Source: Tessaracoccus coleopterorum (GTDB lineage: Bacteria; Actinomycetota; Actinomycetes; Propionibacteriales; Propionibacteriaceae). From it: a stretch of DNA of 64,000 nucleotides. The notes under the pieces were generated by a model. That model was not told the DNA's origin and searched no databases. It worked only from the letters and a program-made list of their open reading frames with translations. A program made the translations under genes and the position numbers. Location: contig NZ_JAANIJ010000001.1 in NCBI RefSeq assembly GCF_011174705.1, positions 2,356,001 to 2,420,000 on the forward strand, written 5' to 3'. Within the stretch, counting starts at the first letter, position 1. Each line of letters starts with the position of its first letter. Shown piece by piece: positions 52,712-64,000 of the stretch.

Positions 52712-52896
52712 TGTCCGACAACGAGGAGAAGGCGGTGCAGGGCGACGGGCGCAAGGAGCGCAAGTCGATCCTGCTCCGCCTCGACCCCGCCGTCCACGAG
52801 GCCCTCGCCAAGTGGGCGGCCGATGACCTGCGCAGCCTCAACGCCCACATCGAGGTGCTGCTGCGCGACGCGCTCAAGGGGCAGGCCGCCCGGTGA
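52711..52896 (+). CDS. Arc-like ribbon-helix-helix protein
   Basis: Intact, 61 residues. After a charged tail (SDNEEKAVQGDGRKERK) comes a short strand SILLRLDPAVHEALAKWAAD and helix LRSLNAHIEVLLRDALKG, the pattern of Arc/MetJ/FitA DNA-binding domains. Its ATG overlaps the SPFH stop (TGATG), so expression is coupled. It is too small for an enzyme. I infer either autorepression at the palindrome upstream or a structural link to the SPFH scaffold. Confidence 0.8.
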   Translation: MSDNEEKAVQGDGRKERKSILLRLDPAVHEALAKWAADDLRSLNAHIEVLLRDALKGQAAR

Positions 52897-52983
52897 AGGC
52901 ACAACCGATCCGGCGTCCCGGCCGCCCGAGGCGCGAGGTGGACGCCGAGGGTTCCTGAGGGCGGCGGTGCCTAAGCTCTGGGC

Positions 52984-54126
52984 ATGTCAGCACCCTCAGC
53001 CGCCGTTGACCGGCTACGGAGTTTCGGCGGCACCGTGTTCGCCGAGATGACCGACCTTGCGATGATGCACGGGGCCGTCAACCTGGGCCAGGGATTCCCG
53101 ACTGGGACGGCCCGGCAGCCATGCTCGAGATCGCCCGCGAGCAGATCCTGGCGGGCAACAACCAGTACCCGCCCGCCCGCGGGCTGCCCGATCTCCGCCG
53201 CGCGATCTGCGAGGACCGCGTCCGCAACTTCGACATCGAGTACGACCCCGCCTCCGAGGCCCTCGTCACCGCGGGGGCGACCGAGGCGATCGCCGCGACC
53301 ATGCTCGGCCTGGTGGAACCGGGCAGCGAGGTCATCCTGATCGAGCCGTACTACGACTCCTATGCCGCCGCCGTCGCACTCGCCGGGGCGACCCGGGTCT
53401 CCGTGCCGCTGGTCGCCGACGGGGTGGGTTTCCGGCTCGACCTGGACGCCCTGCGGGCCGCCGTCACCGACTCGACGGCGATGATCGTGGTCAACTCGCC
53501 ACACAACCCCACCGGAACGATCCTCACGCACGCCGAACTGACGGCCATCGCCGAGTTGGCCGTCGAACGCGACCTGCTGGTCCTTTCCGACGAGGTATAC
53601 GAGCGCCTGACCTTCGACCTCCCGCACGTGCCCATCGCGTCGCTGCCCGGCATGGGATCGCGCACCATCACCGTCAGCTCGGCGGGCAAGTCGTTCAACG
53701 TCACGGGCTGGAAGATCGGCTGGGCCCTCGCCAGCGAACCGCTGTTGGAGGGGTGCTCGCCGCGAAACAGTTCCTGACGTTCGCGGGCGGTGCACCGTTC
53801 CAGCCAGCCGTGGCGCACGCGCTGCGCCACGAGGGGAGTGGGCCGCGGGCCTGGCGCGGACGCTGCGCGACAGGCGCGACCGGTTGACCGCGGCCCTCTC
53901 TGCCGCCGGGCTCGCCCCGTTCCGCTCGGAGGGCACGTACTTCGTGTGCGCGCGGGTCAGCACGGACGCGGTCGACTACTGCCGGGAACTGCCGGGTGAG
54001 CGTGGGGTCGCGGCGATCCCGGTGTCGGTATTCACCGACCACCGCGAGCCGTGGCGCGACATCGTCCGGTTCGCGTTCTGCAAGACCGACGCCGTGCTCG
54101 ACGAGGGCATCCGCCGTCTGGGCTGA
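52984..54126 (+). CDS. PLP-dependent aminotransferase, class I/II (DapC-like)
   Basis: About 383 residues. The PLP Lys lies in TVSSAGKSFNVTGWKIGWAL. Other motifs are AVNLGQGFPD-type start, NQYPPARGLPDLRRAICEDR, VTAGATEAIAATMLGLVEPG, IVVNSPHNPTGTILTHAELT and VLSDEVYERLTFD. Actinobacterial relatives are N-succinyldiaminopimelate aminotransferases or methionine/kynurenine transaminases; the sequence alone does not decide. Frame changes near 53102, 53752 and 53838. ATG 52984 lies 6 bases after TAAGCT (52972-52977). Confidence 0.88.
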
Positions 54127-54151
54127 CCCTGGCCCGCGGCGTCGTCGCCTG

Positions 54152-54920
54152 TCAGTCGGGCAGGACGGGCAGGGCCTCACGGGCGACGTCGGCCTCGGCG
54201 GGGTCGAGGTCGATGAACGCCAGTTCGGGGGCGATGCCGAGCTCGAGCAGCACGCGTCCGGTTGGATCCACCACCATCGAATGCCCCACCCCGGTGGGAC
54301 GCCCCAGCGCATCCGGGTCGCCCGTCGCCGCCTGGTCGACCGCGACCACGAACGCGGTGGAGTCCATCGCGCGGGCCGTCGCGAGGGTGCGCCACTGGTG
54401 GACCTTCCCCGGCCCGGGCGCCCACGAGGCGCAGACCACGATGACCCGGGCGCCGTCGGAGGCGAGAGCCTGGAACTGGGCAGGGAAGCGGATGTCGTAG
54501 CAGGTGGCCAGTCCCAGCCGTGTGTCGCGCAGATCGATGTGAACCAGGTCGCTCCCGGGGCGATGTGCCGCGACTCGCGGAAGCCGAGGGCGTCGAACAG
54601 GTGGACCTTGTCGTAGCGGGCCTCGACGGCACCCGTCACCAGCAGCGTGTTGTGGACCCGGCCATCGTCGGCGGTGGTGAACATACCGACCACGATGGTG
54701 GTGCCGAGCGTGCGGGCGAGGGTGCGGACCGCGTCGGCCCACGGGCCGTCGAACGGCTCGGCCACCTCCGAGGACGCCCTGGAGAACGAACACATGGTCG
54801 CCTCGGGAAGACGACGACGTGGGCGCCGCCGTCGGCCGCGGCCCGGGCCTGCGCCCCGAGGAGGGCCAGGTTCGCCCTCGGGTCGGTGGAGGCGCTGAGT
54901 TGGGCGATGGCGATGCGCAT
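54152..54920 (-). CDS. carbon-nitrogen hydrolase (nitrilase superfamily)
   Basis: About 256 residues. The Glu-Lys-Cys triad lies in VVVFPE(A/T)-type start near 54805, VEARYDKVHLFDALGFRES and LATCYDIRFPAQFQALASDG. Also present are MRIAIAQLSASTDPRANLAL and ASWAPGPGKVHQWRTLATAR. Family members hydrolyse omega-amides or other small amides. Frame changes near 54805 and 54560. ATG 54920. It converges with the aminotransferase; transaminase plus omega-amidase pairs are known to act together, but co-function here is inference because they are not in one operon. Confidence 0.88.
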
Positions 54921-54968
54921 GGGGTAACTCTCGCCACCCGGGTCGCTCCGGCGCAAGCCCTGACGTGT

Positions 54969-55138
54969 GGGCGTGGGGACGGCGGTGGGTCGGTGGCCGA
55001 TAGTTTCGGCCGGACCGGTCAGAATCGGCTACTGGTCGATTTTTCCGGGCGGGCGTGGGGGACGGCGGTGGGTCGGTGGCCGATAGTTTCGGCCGGACCG
55101 GTCAGAATCGGCTACTGGCCGATTTTTCCGGGCGGCGC
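54969..55138. repeat. tandem 82-83-bp repeat, two copies
   Basis: Two nearly identical units begin GGGCGTGGGG at 54969 and 55051. They differ by one inserted G and one T/C change. Each contains GGCCGA-N5-TCGGCC and then ATCGGC-N5-GCCGAT followed by TTTTTCCGG. In unit 1 the T change gives GTCGAT, which would still pair as G-U in RNA. Cores are 55012-55048 and 55095-55131. A diverged copy lies at 14602-14663. Confidence 0.85.
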
Positions 55139-55181
55139 CCGCGCGAGCAGGTCGCGCAGGTGCCGCCCGCGTTGCCGGGTC

Positions 55182-58017
55182 TCAGCTGACGGCGGCGACC
55201 CTGGCCGCCAACTCCTCCAGCACGTGCGTGTACGTCTTCCCTGTCGCCCTCGTCATCCCGATCTCGCACGTCCGGTTCAGCGACAGGTACAGGTCCGCGT
55301 TCAACTCCCGCGCGTGACGCGCCTCGTCACGGGTCGACGTCGCCGTCAGCTCCTCGTGCAGCAGGCCCCGGTCACCGGCGAAGGCACAGCAGCGCCATCC
55401 CTCGGGAACGACCACCTCGTCGGCGACCAGCCCCGCCAGGAACGTGAGGTTGTCGTTGACCCCCATCAACGTCGACGAGCACGTCGGGTGCAGGACGGCC
55501 ATCCCGGCCTTGGCCACCTCGGGCAGCTTCGGGGCGACGAACTCGGCGACCCACTGGGTCGCGTCGATCACCCGGATGTTCGTGATCCCGCGCTTCTTCA
55601 GGCTCACCTCGACGCCCTCGGTGCACGACACGTTGTCACACACCAGCGGCAGCTTCCCGTTGTCCGTGGCGGCAACGCACCACTCGGCGAGCCGCTCCGA
55701 CATGGTGTCGAAGCCCTTCGCGAGGCCCTTCGACTTCCACGGCGTACCGCAGCACAGCGACGCGATGCCTTCGGGCGTGCGCAGGTTCAGCCCCGCGGCC
55801 GCCGCGAGCTGCCGGACGGCGCCGGCCACGCCGGTGCCGCACGCGTGGTCGGAGCCGAACATCGTCCCCACGCAGGCGGGCATGAAGATCGCCGCCGGCT
55901 CGGAGGCGGCAACCGGCTTGCGGACCGGGCCGCCGCCGGGAAGCTCGGCCGACAGGGTCGGCACGATGTCGGTGCCGACGACGGCGCGGGCGGCGCCGAG
56001 CACCCCGCGCACCAGTGGGTTCGGCACCTTGTCGACCACCGTCATGCCCACCGAGGCGACGTTCAGCACGCCGGCCCAGTGCTTGGCCGCGAAGTCCCAG
56101 CCCGCGTCGAGGACGCCGGACTGGCGTTCCCTACGCAGGTCACGGATCAGGTCGCCTGTGTTGATCTGGACGGGGCAGGCGGTCGAACACATGCCGTCGA
56201 CGGCGCACGTCTGCACGACGTCGTAGGTCTCCTGCTTGAACAGCTTCTCCGCCAGCTCGAGGTTGCCCTCGGTCGTGGCGTCCTGGATCGCGCGCTGGAT
56301 GACGATCCTCTGGCGCGGCGTGGTGGTCAGGTGCTGGCTCGGGCAGACGGGCTCGCAGTACCCGCACTCGACGCAGTCGTCGATCACCTCGCGCACAGGC
56401 GAGGTCGACTTGATGTTCTTCAGGTGCAGCTCCGGGTCCTCGGTGAGCACGGAGCCGGGGTTGAGGATCTGCTCCGGGTCGCATGCCAACTTGACGTCCC
56501 ACATCGCCTGGTACAGCTCGTCGCCGTACTGACGGTGAACGAACGGGGCCATGATGCGTCCGGTGCCGTGTTCGGCCTTCAGGGTGCCCTGCCGGTCGAG
56601 GACCAGCTGGACCATGTCCTCGGTGAAGTCCTCGTACCGCTTGAGGGACTCGGGCCCCGCGAAGTCCTCGGTGACGAGGAAGTGGATGTTGCCGTCCTTC
56701 GCGTGGCCGAAGATGACGGCGTCGGCGTAGTTGTGCCTGTCGAACAGCACCTGCAGCTCGGAGCAGACGGCGCCGAGGCTCTCCATCGGCACGGCCACGT
56801 CCTCGAGCAGCGCGGCGGTGCCCTTGGGCGGTTCCGCGCGACCTTCGTGTAGAGGCCCTTGCGCATCACCCACATCAGGCCGCGGCGCTTCGCGTCCTGC
56901 GTCATCTCGGGCGCGGCCTCGAGGCCTCCCAGATCGGCGAAGGTGGCGTTGCCGGCCGCGATCCGCTCGGCGATCCCCTCGTCGTCATCGGCCTGGTACT
57001 CCACCAGCAGCGACGCCTGCTGCGTCGCCTCGAATCCGGCGGGCAGCACGTCCTTCGCGTCCTCGCCCATGGCGCGGATCGATGCGGCGTCGATCAGCTC
57101 GACGACGTCGGCACCGGAGTAGACGAGGTGCGGGAGCGCGGTGGTGGCGGCGTCGAGCGACTCGAAGAGCAGCAGGCCGGTGGCGGTCTTCGCGGGCACC
57201 GGCAGCGTCCGGAAGACGGCCTCGGCCACGAAGCCGAGCGTCCCCTCGGAGCCGATCATCAGGTGCTCGAGGATCTTGACCGGCCGGTCGTGGTCGATGA
57301 ACGAGTTGAGGCCGTAGCCCATGGTGTTCTTGATGGCGTAGCGGCGCCTGAGATCGGAGGCGACCTCGTCGCGGTTGAGCTGGTCGCGCAGCCGCTCGAG
57401 CACCTCGACCAGTGCGGGTTCGGCCCGGCGGAGCTGATCGTCGGCATCCGGCGCGCCGGTGTCGATCACGGTGCCGGACGCCAGCACGATCGTCATCGAC
57501 TCGATGGTGCGGTACGTGTTCTTCTCGGTGCCGCAGGTCATGCCGGAGGAGTTGTTGGCGACCATGCCCCGATCGTGCAGGCGATCTCGGAGGCGGGGTC
57601 GGGGCCGAGCTTGCGCTTGTAACGGGCCAGCGCGCCGTTGACCTGACGGATGGTGGCGCCGGGTTGCACGCGGACGCGGTCGCCACCATCGAGCACCTCG
57701 ATGTCGCGGAAGTTCCGACGCACGTCGACCGTGAGTCCCATCGACAGCACCTGGCCCGACAGGCTCGAGCCGCCCGCGCGGAACGTCAGCGGCCAGCCGA
57801 GCTGGCGCGCAACCGCCATTGCGGTGGCGACCTCCTGCGCGTTGCGGGCCCGCATGATCGCATCCGGGGTGCGGATGTAGTGCGACGCGTCGATGGCCAA
57901 GGCGATCCGGTCGAGCTCGCGCGTGCTGACGGCGTCGTCGCCGAGTGCTGCGCGGAGGGCTGCGACGCCGGCGCTGTTGCCTGCATCCAGGAGCGTGCGG
58001 GAGGTGGTGACCGACAT
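55182..58017 (-). CDS. FAD/4Fe-4S D-lactate dehydrogenase-type oxidoreductase (paralog 2)
   Basis: About 945 residues, same architecture as the 23.9-26.6 kb gene. FAD part: PLTFRAGGSSLSGQVLSMGL, KLGPDPASEIACTIGG, IKNTMGYGLNSFIDHDRP and IGSEGTLGFVAEAVFRTLP, with FGHAKDGNIHFLV and EHGTGRIMAP. Fe-S part: CVECGYCEPVCPSQH and CAVDGMCSTACPVQI. CCG part: LCCGTPW, HPTCSS and WRCCAFAGDRG. It likely oxidises D-lactate into the respiratory chain. Frame changes near 57568 and 56840. An LldR/FadR-like palindrome lies 31 bases upstream of ATG 58017, supporting lactate-responsive control. Confidence 0.87.
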
Positions 58018-58047
58018 GGGTGACCTCGTTTCACGGACGTTGTGAGT

Positions 58048-58063
58048 TGGTCTGACCAGACCA
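58048..58063. promoter_or_regulatory. GntR/LldR-type operator
   Basis: TGGTCTGACCAGACCA consists of perfect 7-base arms (TGGTCTG/CAGACCA) with a 2-base spacer. It resembles FadR-subfamily sites such as TNGTNNNACNA bound by the lactate regulator LldR. It lies between the dehydrogenase (start 58017) and the divergent oxidase (start 58231). No GntR gene is in the window. Confidence 0.6.
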
Positions 58064-58230
58064 CCCTAACATCATGGATCCGAGGACCCAGGGCGGGTTG
58101 GGCGAACCCTTCCGGGCCGCCCGTGGGTCGCCTGAGGGTGCCAGGCCGTCGGGAGATCGGGTGGCGGGAGTGACGCCGGACGCGCGACACTGGATCCCGG
58201 CACCTTGGAACACCACGGAGGTGGGCGGGC

Positions 58231-59422
58231 ATGATCGACTTCTGCGTGATCGGCGGCGGCATCGTCGGCCTCGCCACGGCCATGACGCTGCTGCAGCGCA
58301 ACCCCGGCGCCTCGCTCGTGGTGTGCGAGAAGGACGACCGGATCGCCCCTCACCAGACCAGCCACAACAGCGGCGTGATCCACGCCGGCGTCTACTACCC
58401 GCCCGGCAGCCTCAAGGCGCGGCTGTGCAGGCTCGGCGCGGCCTGGACCCGCCAGTTCTGCAGGGAGCGGGGCATTCCCTTCGCCCAGCCGGGCAAGTTG
58501 ATCGTCGCCACCGACGACACCGAACTGGTGCGGCTGGCCGCGCTGGGGAGCGGGCCCGCGCCAACGGGCTGCGGCCCGAGCGCCTCGACGCTCACGAACT
58601 GCGCAGGTGTGAACCCAACGTGCGTGGGGTGGGCGCGATCCTGGTCGCTGAGACGGGCATCGTCGACTACGGGGCCGTCGCGCGGGCCATGGCCGAACGG
58701 ATCTCGGACCTGGGCGGAGGGGTGCGCCTCGGTGCCAGGGTCACGGGCATCGGGAGGACGCGACCGGTGTGACCGTGGAGCTCGCCGACGGCGTCATCCA
58801 CGCAGGCCGACTCGTCGCCTGCGCAGGCATCCAGGCCGACCGGGTCGCGCGGATGGCCGGGCTGGGCGACGGGTTCGCGATGCTCCCGTTCAGGGGGAGT
58901 ACTACCGGCTGCCGCCGTCGCGGGCCGGGCTGATCGACCACCTGATCTATCCGGTGCCCGACCCGTCGCTGCCCTTCCTGGGGTCCACCTGACGCGGACG
59001 ATCGACGGTGGGGTGAGCGTCGGCCCCAATGCGGTGCTCGGGCTGGCCCGGGAGGGCTACCGCAAGTGGTCGGTCAATCCTGCCGACACCGTGGAACTGC
59101 TCCGCTTCCCGGGGTTCTGGCGGCTCGCGCCGCGCCTGGCCCGCACCGGCATCGGGAGCAGCTCGACTCGCTCGTCGCGTTGGGATACCTGGCCAGGGTG
59201 CGGCGCTACTGCCCGGATCTGACGCTGGACGACCTGACGCCGCACCCGGCGGGCATCCGCGCCCAGGCCGTGCTCGCCGACGGGACGATGGTCGAGGACT
59301 TCATGTTCAGGTCGACCGCCCGGCAACTGCACGTGGTGAACGCGCCGTCACCGGCTGCCACCTCCGCCAGGCCCATAGCGGGAGAGATCTGCGACCGACT
59401 GCTGCGTGGCGTCAGCCGATGA
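58231..59422 (+). CDS. lhgO: L-2-hydroxyglutarate oxidase-like FAD enzyme (frameshifted)
   Basis: About 400 residues of the DAO/LhgO family. The FAD motif is MIDFCVIGGGIVGLATAMTL. Also present are HQTSHNSGVIHAGVYYPPGS (LhgO signature), KARLCRLGAAWTRQFC, GKLIVATDD, GVGAILVAETGIVDYGAVAR, YRLPPSRAGLIDHLIYPVPD, VSVGPNAVLGLAREGY and GIRAQAVLADGTMVEDF. It oxidises L-2-hydroxyglutarate to 2-oxoglutarate with electrons going to quinone. Frame changes near 58548, 58760, 58895, 58985 and 59155. ATG 58231 has GGAGGTGGGCG upstream. It is divergent from the D-lactate dehydrogenase. Confidence 0.85.
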
Positions 59423-60004
59423 AGAAGGCCTTCGTGCCGTTGAACATCATCTGGACCGCGAGGAGCACGAGGATCATGCCCATCAGCCGCTCCGTCGCCA
59501 CGAGGGCCCTCGTGCCGACGACGCGCTGCAGGAAGCCGGAGAAGTACAGCGTCACCGTGGTGATCAGCCACGAGATCATGAGGCCGCCGAGATACCAGGG
59601 CCAGTTGCCGGCATCCTGGCTGACGAACACGACGATGATGGCAAGCAACGAGGGGCCCGCCACGTAGGGCACCGCGAGCGGGACGATGAAGGGCTCGTCG
59701 TGGGTGACCGGCTCGGCGAGATTCTTCTCCGGGGTCGGGAACACCATGCGGATCGCGATCAGCATGAGCACGACGCCGCCCGCGGCGGTGAGCGCCGCCT
59801 CCTCGATGTGCAGCAGGTTCAGCAGCCCCGTCCCGCGAACAGGAAGGTCACCATCACAGCAAGCGCGATGAGGCACTCGCGCAGGATCACCCACTGGCGC
59901 CGCTCGGCCTTCGTGTTGCGCAGCGAGGTGAGGAACAGCGGCACGTTGCCGAGCGGATCCATGACCAGCAGGAACGTGAACGCCGCCGAGATCATCACTT
60001 CCAT
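59412..60004 (-). CDS. MarC-family integral membrane protein
   Basis: About 197 residues, six helices. Typical MarC features are FTFLLVMDPLGNVPLFLTSL (with the conserved DPxGNxP), LLNLLHIEEAALTAAGGVVL, IVPLAVPYVAGPSLLAIIVV (conserved PxxAGP) and ERLMGMILVLLAVQMMFNG. The family's role is still unclear. A frame change near 59828. ATG 60004; the stop overlaps the convergent lhgO stop. Confidence 0.88.
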
Positions 60005-60193
60005 GGAAGCCTGTACACCCCTCCGATCGCCTCCCGGCGGACGCCGGGAGGGTTCACTCTACGGCCCACGCCCCGGCCGCCCAGTCCGGGGTGCTCGCCT
60101 TCGGCCAGGTGGGGCCTGCAACCGTTGCCGGAGTGGGGGCCATACTGTGCGCCAACCGGGGCGATCGTTCCCGACCGAGGGCGAGGAGGCCCC

Positions 60194-61728
60194 ATGCGTC
60201 ACCTGACCACCGTCGTCGCGGTGCTCACCGCCGCGCTCATCGCCTGCAGACCGCGCCGCCGGCCCGGGCTGACGGCCCCGGGGTGGAGATCACGGGACCG
60301 ATGGAGGCGGCCACGCACGCCGTCGCCACGGTGGGCGGGATCACGGGAACCGTCGGGTACTCGTGGACCGTTGACGGGGTGGTTGTCCCCTCCGAGAACC
60401 TCGTCGGCGAACCGATCGAGCCGCAGCGCCTGATCCTGCTCGAGGAGTACATCGGAAAGCAGGTCGTCGTCACGGCGACCGTCACTCCCGAGGGTGGCTC
60501 CCCGGTGGTCCTTGTCTCCGCCCGCGCACCGTCGTCCAGGGCACCATTCTCATGAACGCGCCCCGGGTGGAGGGCGACTTCTTCGTGGGTCGGCCCCTGA
60601 GGGCGGTGCCGCAACCGGCCTACCCCCGGACCGGGCTCACCTACTCCTACCAGTGGTACGCCAACCGGGTGCCCGTCGCCGGGGCGACCGCAGAGACCTG
60701 GACGCCCGGGCCGCGTACGAACGACGCTCCGTCTCCGTCGAGGTCTCCGCCTCGAAGGCGGGCTGGACGACGTCGGCGCCCGTCCGGAGCGCCTCCGACG
60801 TGCCGCTGCTGCGGCTGCCCTACGTCTCGGCCGCGGGCGCCAGCCTGACCGGTGACCTCGTGGCCGGAACCGGGGTGGGCGTCGCCCTGACCGGACCGGT
60901 TGGTGAGCCCTACGAGGTCTCCGTCACCTGGGCCGTCGACGGGAAGCCCGCCGGATCGGGGGATGTCCTGCGGCTGACCAACGCCATGATCGGGCTGCCC
61001 GTGACGGCGACGGTGACCATGACGGCCGACCGGGTCGCTCCGTTCACCGTCACCACCCCGGCGCGGATCGTGGGCCGGGCGAGCTGTGGACGGGCGAATC
61101 GCTGTTCACGACGCCGGCCGTGGTCGGATGGGTGGCGCGTGTCACGTCGCCCTACGAGGGTTACCCGGTCACCCAGACCGTCACCTGGCTGCGCGACGGC
61201 AGACCCATCCCGGGGAGACCGGCCGGACGTACCGCTTCACCGGGCCGACGTCGGGAAGACCGTCGTCGCCCGGGTCCGGGCGACCGGCCGCGGGATCGAC
61301 GCGACCTACCGGTGGCGCACTGGGCAGCCGGTCGTTTTCAACGTGTACACCACCCCCGGGGAGCACCAGGTCAACGGGCGCCGCTGGCGCACGGCCTGCG
61401 AGCCGTATTCCACGACGCTGCGGTGCCGCACCGACATCTGGGCCACCCAGGCGGTGTTGGTGAACGGGCGCTGGGCGCAGCGCACCGGGTGGGCGTTCAA
61501 CAACCTCTCATACCTGCCCCTGGACGGCGGCACGTGGGGGACCAACCCTCTCGCGCGTACCGGTGAATGGGTCGACGCCGCGGGCCGGGATGGCGCACCG
61601 AGTGCAACACACCCCAGACCGGCTCCAACGCCTGCCGCACCTACGTGTCGGCCCACGTCACGCGCTACGAGCACCGCCGCTACGTGACCGCACGCCAGTG
61701 GGTGTTCAACAACGTCGTCTACCGCTGA
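60194..61728 (+). CDS. secreted Ig-like repeat protein with C-terminal Cys/FNN modules
   Basis: About 510 residues. The signal peptide (MRHLTTVVAVLTAALIA, then APPARA) precedes several ~90-residue beta repeats (GTVGYSWTVDGVVVPSENLV, LTYSYQWYANRVPVAGATAE, YEVSVTWAVDGKPAGSGDVL, VTQTVTWLRDGRPIPG). These are Ig-like domains of the kind found in actinobacterial surface proteins. The last ~130 residues hold two modules as in the deacetylase at 37.5 kb: YTTPGEHQVNGRRWRTACEP ... RCRTDI ... WAFNNLSYLP and WRTECNTP ... ACRTYV ... WVFNNVVYR. Frame changes near 60248, 60530, 60712, 61080, 61215, 61250 and 61590. ATG 60194 has GAGGAGG upstream. Confidence 0.75.
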
Positions 61729-61742
61729 GGCGGTAGCGACAC

Positions 61743-61775
61743 GAGAGGGCCCGCGCCGAAGCGCGGGCCCCTCTT
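61743..61775. terminator. bidirectional hairpin terminator
   Basis: GAGAGGGCCCGCGC pairs with GCGCGGGCCCCTCTT across a CGAA tetraloop. It lies between the stops of convergent genes (61728 and 61794). Confidence 0.75.
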
Positions 61776-61793
61776 CCGTTGTCCGGGGTCAGC

Positions 61794-63307
<1,514 letters not shown>

Positions 63308-63536
63308 CTGTCCTCCTTGAAGAATTGTCTGCGGCACACCCTATCCGGTCGGCTCCCCGATTTGAGGGGCACCCAGGGAATCCCGCCGTTCGGTTCGGTG
63401 TATGCGCAAACCCCTTGCCCGAGCCCCTGGCGCCCCGCTGCGCCCGGTGTCGGCGCCCGGTGGGCGTCGCTGGCCACGACCCGCGGCAGTGCCGTCACCG
63501 ACGCACCTTCCCGCGCTGCGGGCGTAGATTGGGGCG

Positions 63537-64000
63537 ATGGAACCCATCCGCACGCAGGCCTGGTTGGTCCGGCACGGCGCGACGCAGTGGTCGCAGACCG
63601 GGCACCACACCTCCGTCACCGACCTGCCACTCCTGCCCGCGGGCGAGGAGGACGCCAGGCTGGTCGGTGAGAGGCTCACCGAGGGTGACTTCCCCTGGTC
63701 CTTTCCAGCCCGCGGCTGCGGGCGAGGGAGACCGCGCGGCTGGCGGGCTTCCCCGCCCCGAGATCGACGACGACCTGGTGGAATGGGCCTACGGATCCGC
63801 CGAGGGCCTGACGTCCGCGCAGATCCAGGAGCGCGTCCCGGGGTGGCGGATCTGGACACACGGCGCGCCCGATCTCGGACCCGAACCCGTGGGGCCGGGG
63901 AGAGCGTCGACGATGTCGCCGCCCGTCTCACCCGGGTGGTCGACCGGGTCCGCTCGAGCGGACTGGAGCGCGTGCTGATCTTCGGACACGGGCATGCGCT
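63537..64000 (+). CDS. histidine phosphatase family protein (partial at right edge)
   Basis: The phosphohistidine motif VRHGATQWSQTGHHTSVTDL opens the protein, followed by LSSPRLRARETARLAGF, ALVEWAYGSAEGLTS-like (here DLVEWAYGSAEGLTSAQIQE) and RVLIFGHGHA, the second catalytic His, at the edge of the window. This matches the phosphoglycerate mutase-like 2H phosphatases. Frame changes near 63700, 63752 and 63895. ATG 63537 lies 6 bases after TAGATT (63525-63530), so it is leaderless. Substrate unknown; the C-terminus is outside the window. Confidence 0.85.
   Translation, partial: MEPIRTQAWLVRHGATQWSQTGHHTSVTDLPLLPAGEEDARLVGERLTEGDFPWSFPARGCGRGRPRGWRASPPRDRRRPGGMGLRIRRGPDVRADPGARPGVADLDTRRARSRTRTRGAGESVDDVAARLTRVVDRVRSSGLERVLIFGHGHA

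Overview
The window is about 70% G+C, densely coded, and reads as a chromosome segment of an actinobacterium, most likely a Propionibacteriaceae member. The arguments are polyphosphate glucokinase, PPK2, a phosphofructokinase with a PPi-type lysine, a succinyl-CoA:acetate CoA-transferase-type enzyme, many GTG starts, and many genes whose ATG lies only 6-7 bases after a TANNNT -10 box (leaderless transcription). The family assignment is inference. There is no prophage, CRISPR array or biosynthetic cluster.

A caution applies to the whole annotation. About half of the genes, including housekeeping ones such as pgi, argS, pfkA, ugd and metN, can only be read end to end by changing frame at one or several points. 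Many of these points are G or C runs that appear one base short (four where five are needed). I read these as sequence errors, not pseudogenes. Such genes are given as one CDS over their whole span, with approximate shift positions.

Layout. 1-5.3 kb: a cluster of unknown function with a VWA-type protein cut by the window edge, a small protein, an M14 zinc carboxypeptidase fused to a VWA domain, and a HEAT-like repeat protein. 5.3-9.1 kb: a DUF2231-cytochrome b5 membrane protein, a KDPG-aldolase-like barrel, a membrane-anchored secreted protein and an SH3b secreted protein. 9.2-23.9 kb: central metabolism and housekeeping (pgi, YdcF-like protein, UDP-glucose dehydrogenase, FGGY kinase, MFS exporter with a structured leader, argS, ppgK, PH-domain membrane proteins, DUF1707 protein, pfkA, serine hydrolase). 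23.9-26.6 kb: a large FAD/Fe-S D-lactate dehydrogenase-type enzyme, then tRNA-Gly(CCC). 27.4-32.4 kb: a sugar ABC operon with its LacI repressor, a DUF624 protein and two candidate operators. 32.6-37.4 kb: DUF368 membrane protein, tandem GNAT, HNH nuclease, methyltransferase, PPK2. 37.5-41.4 kb: secreted polysaccharide deacetylase and the metN-metI-metQ methionine importer. 41.7-46.4 kb: TetR, PemK-like protein, a 160-bp MITE-like element, small membrane proteins, a lipoprotein with 21-bp repeats, a DinB-like protein and an ATP-dependent DNA ligase. 46.5-49.5 kb: ROK regulator, Gfo/Idh oxidoreductase and an ABC permease lacking its N-terminus. 49.6-54.9 kb: M20 amidohydrolase, small alarmone synthetase, an SPFH-RHH operon behind a perfect palindrome, aminotransferase and nitrilase. 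55-64 kb: tandem 82-bp repeats, a second D-lactate dehydrogenase paralog divergent from an L-2-hydroxyglutarate oxidase across an LldR-like operator, a MarC protein, a secreted protein sharing a Cys/FNN module with the deacetylase, a CoA-transferase and a histidine phosphatase cut by the right edge.

The metabolic genes fit a fermentative or facultative lifestyle: sugar uptake (LacI-ABC, ROK-ABC), phosphorylation (PPGK, FGGY), glycolysis (Pgi, Pfk), oxidation of lactate and 2-hydroxyacids, and CoA transfer to acetate.
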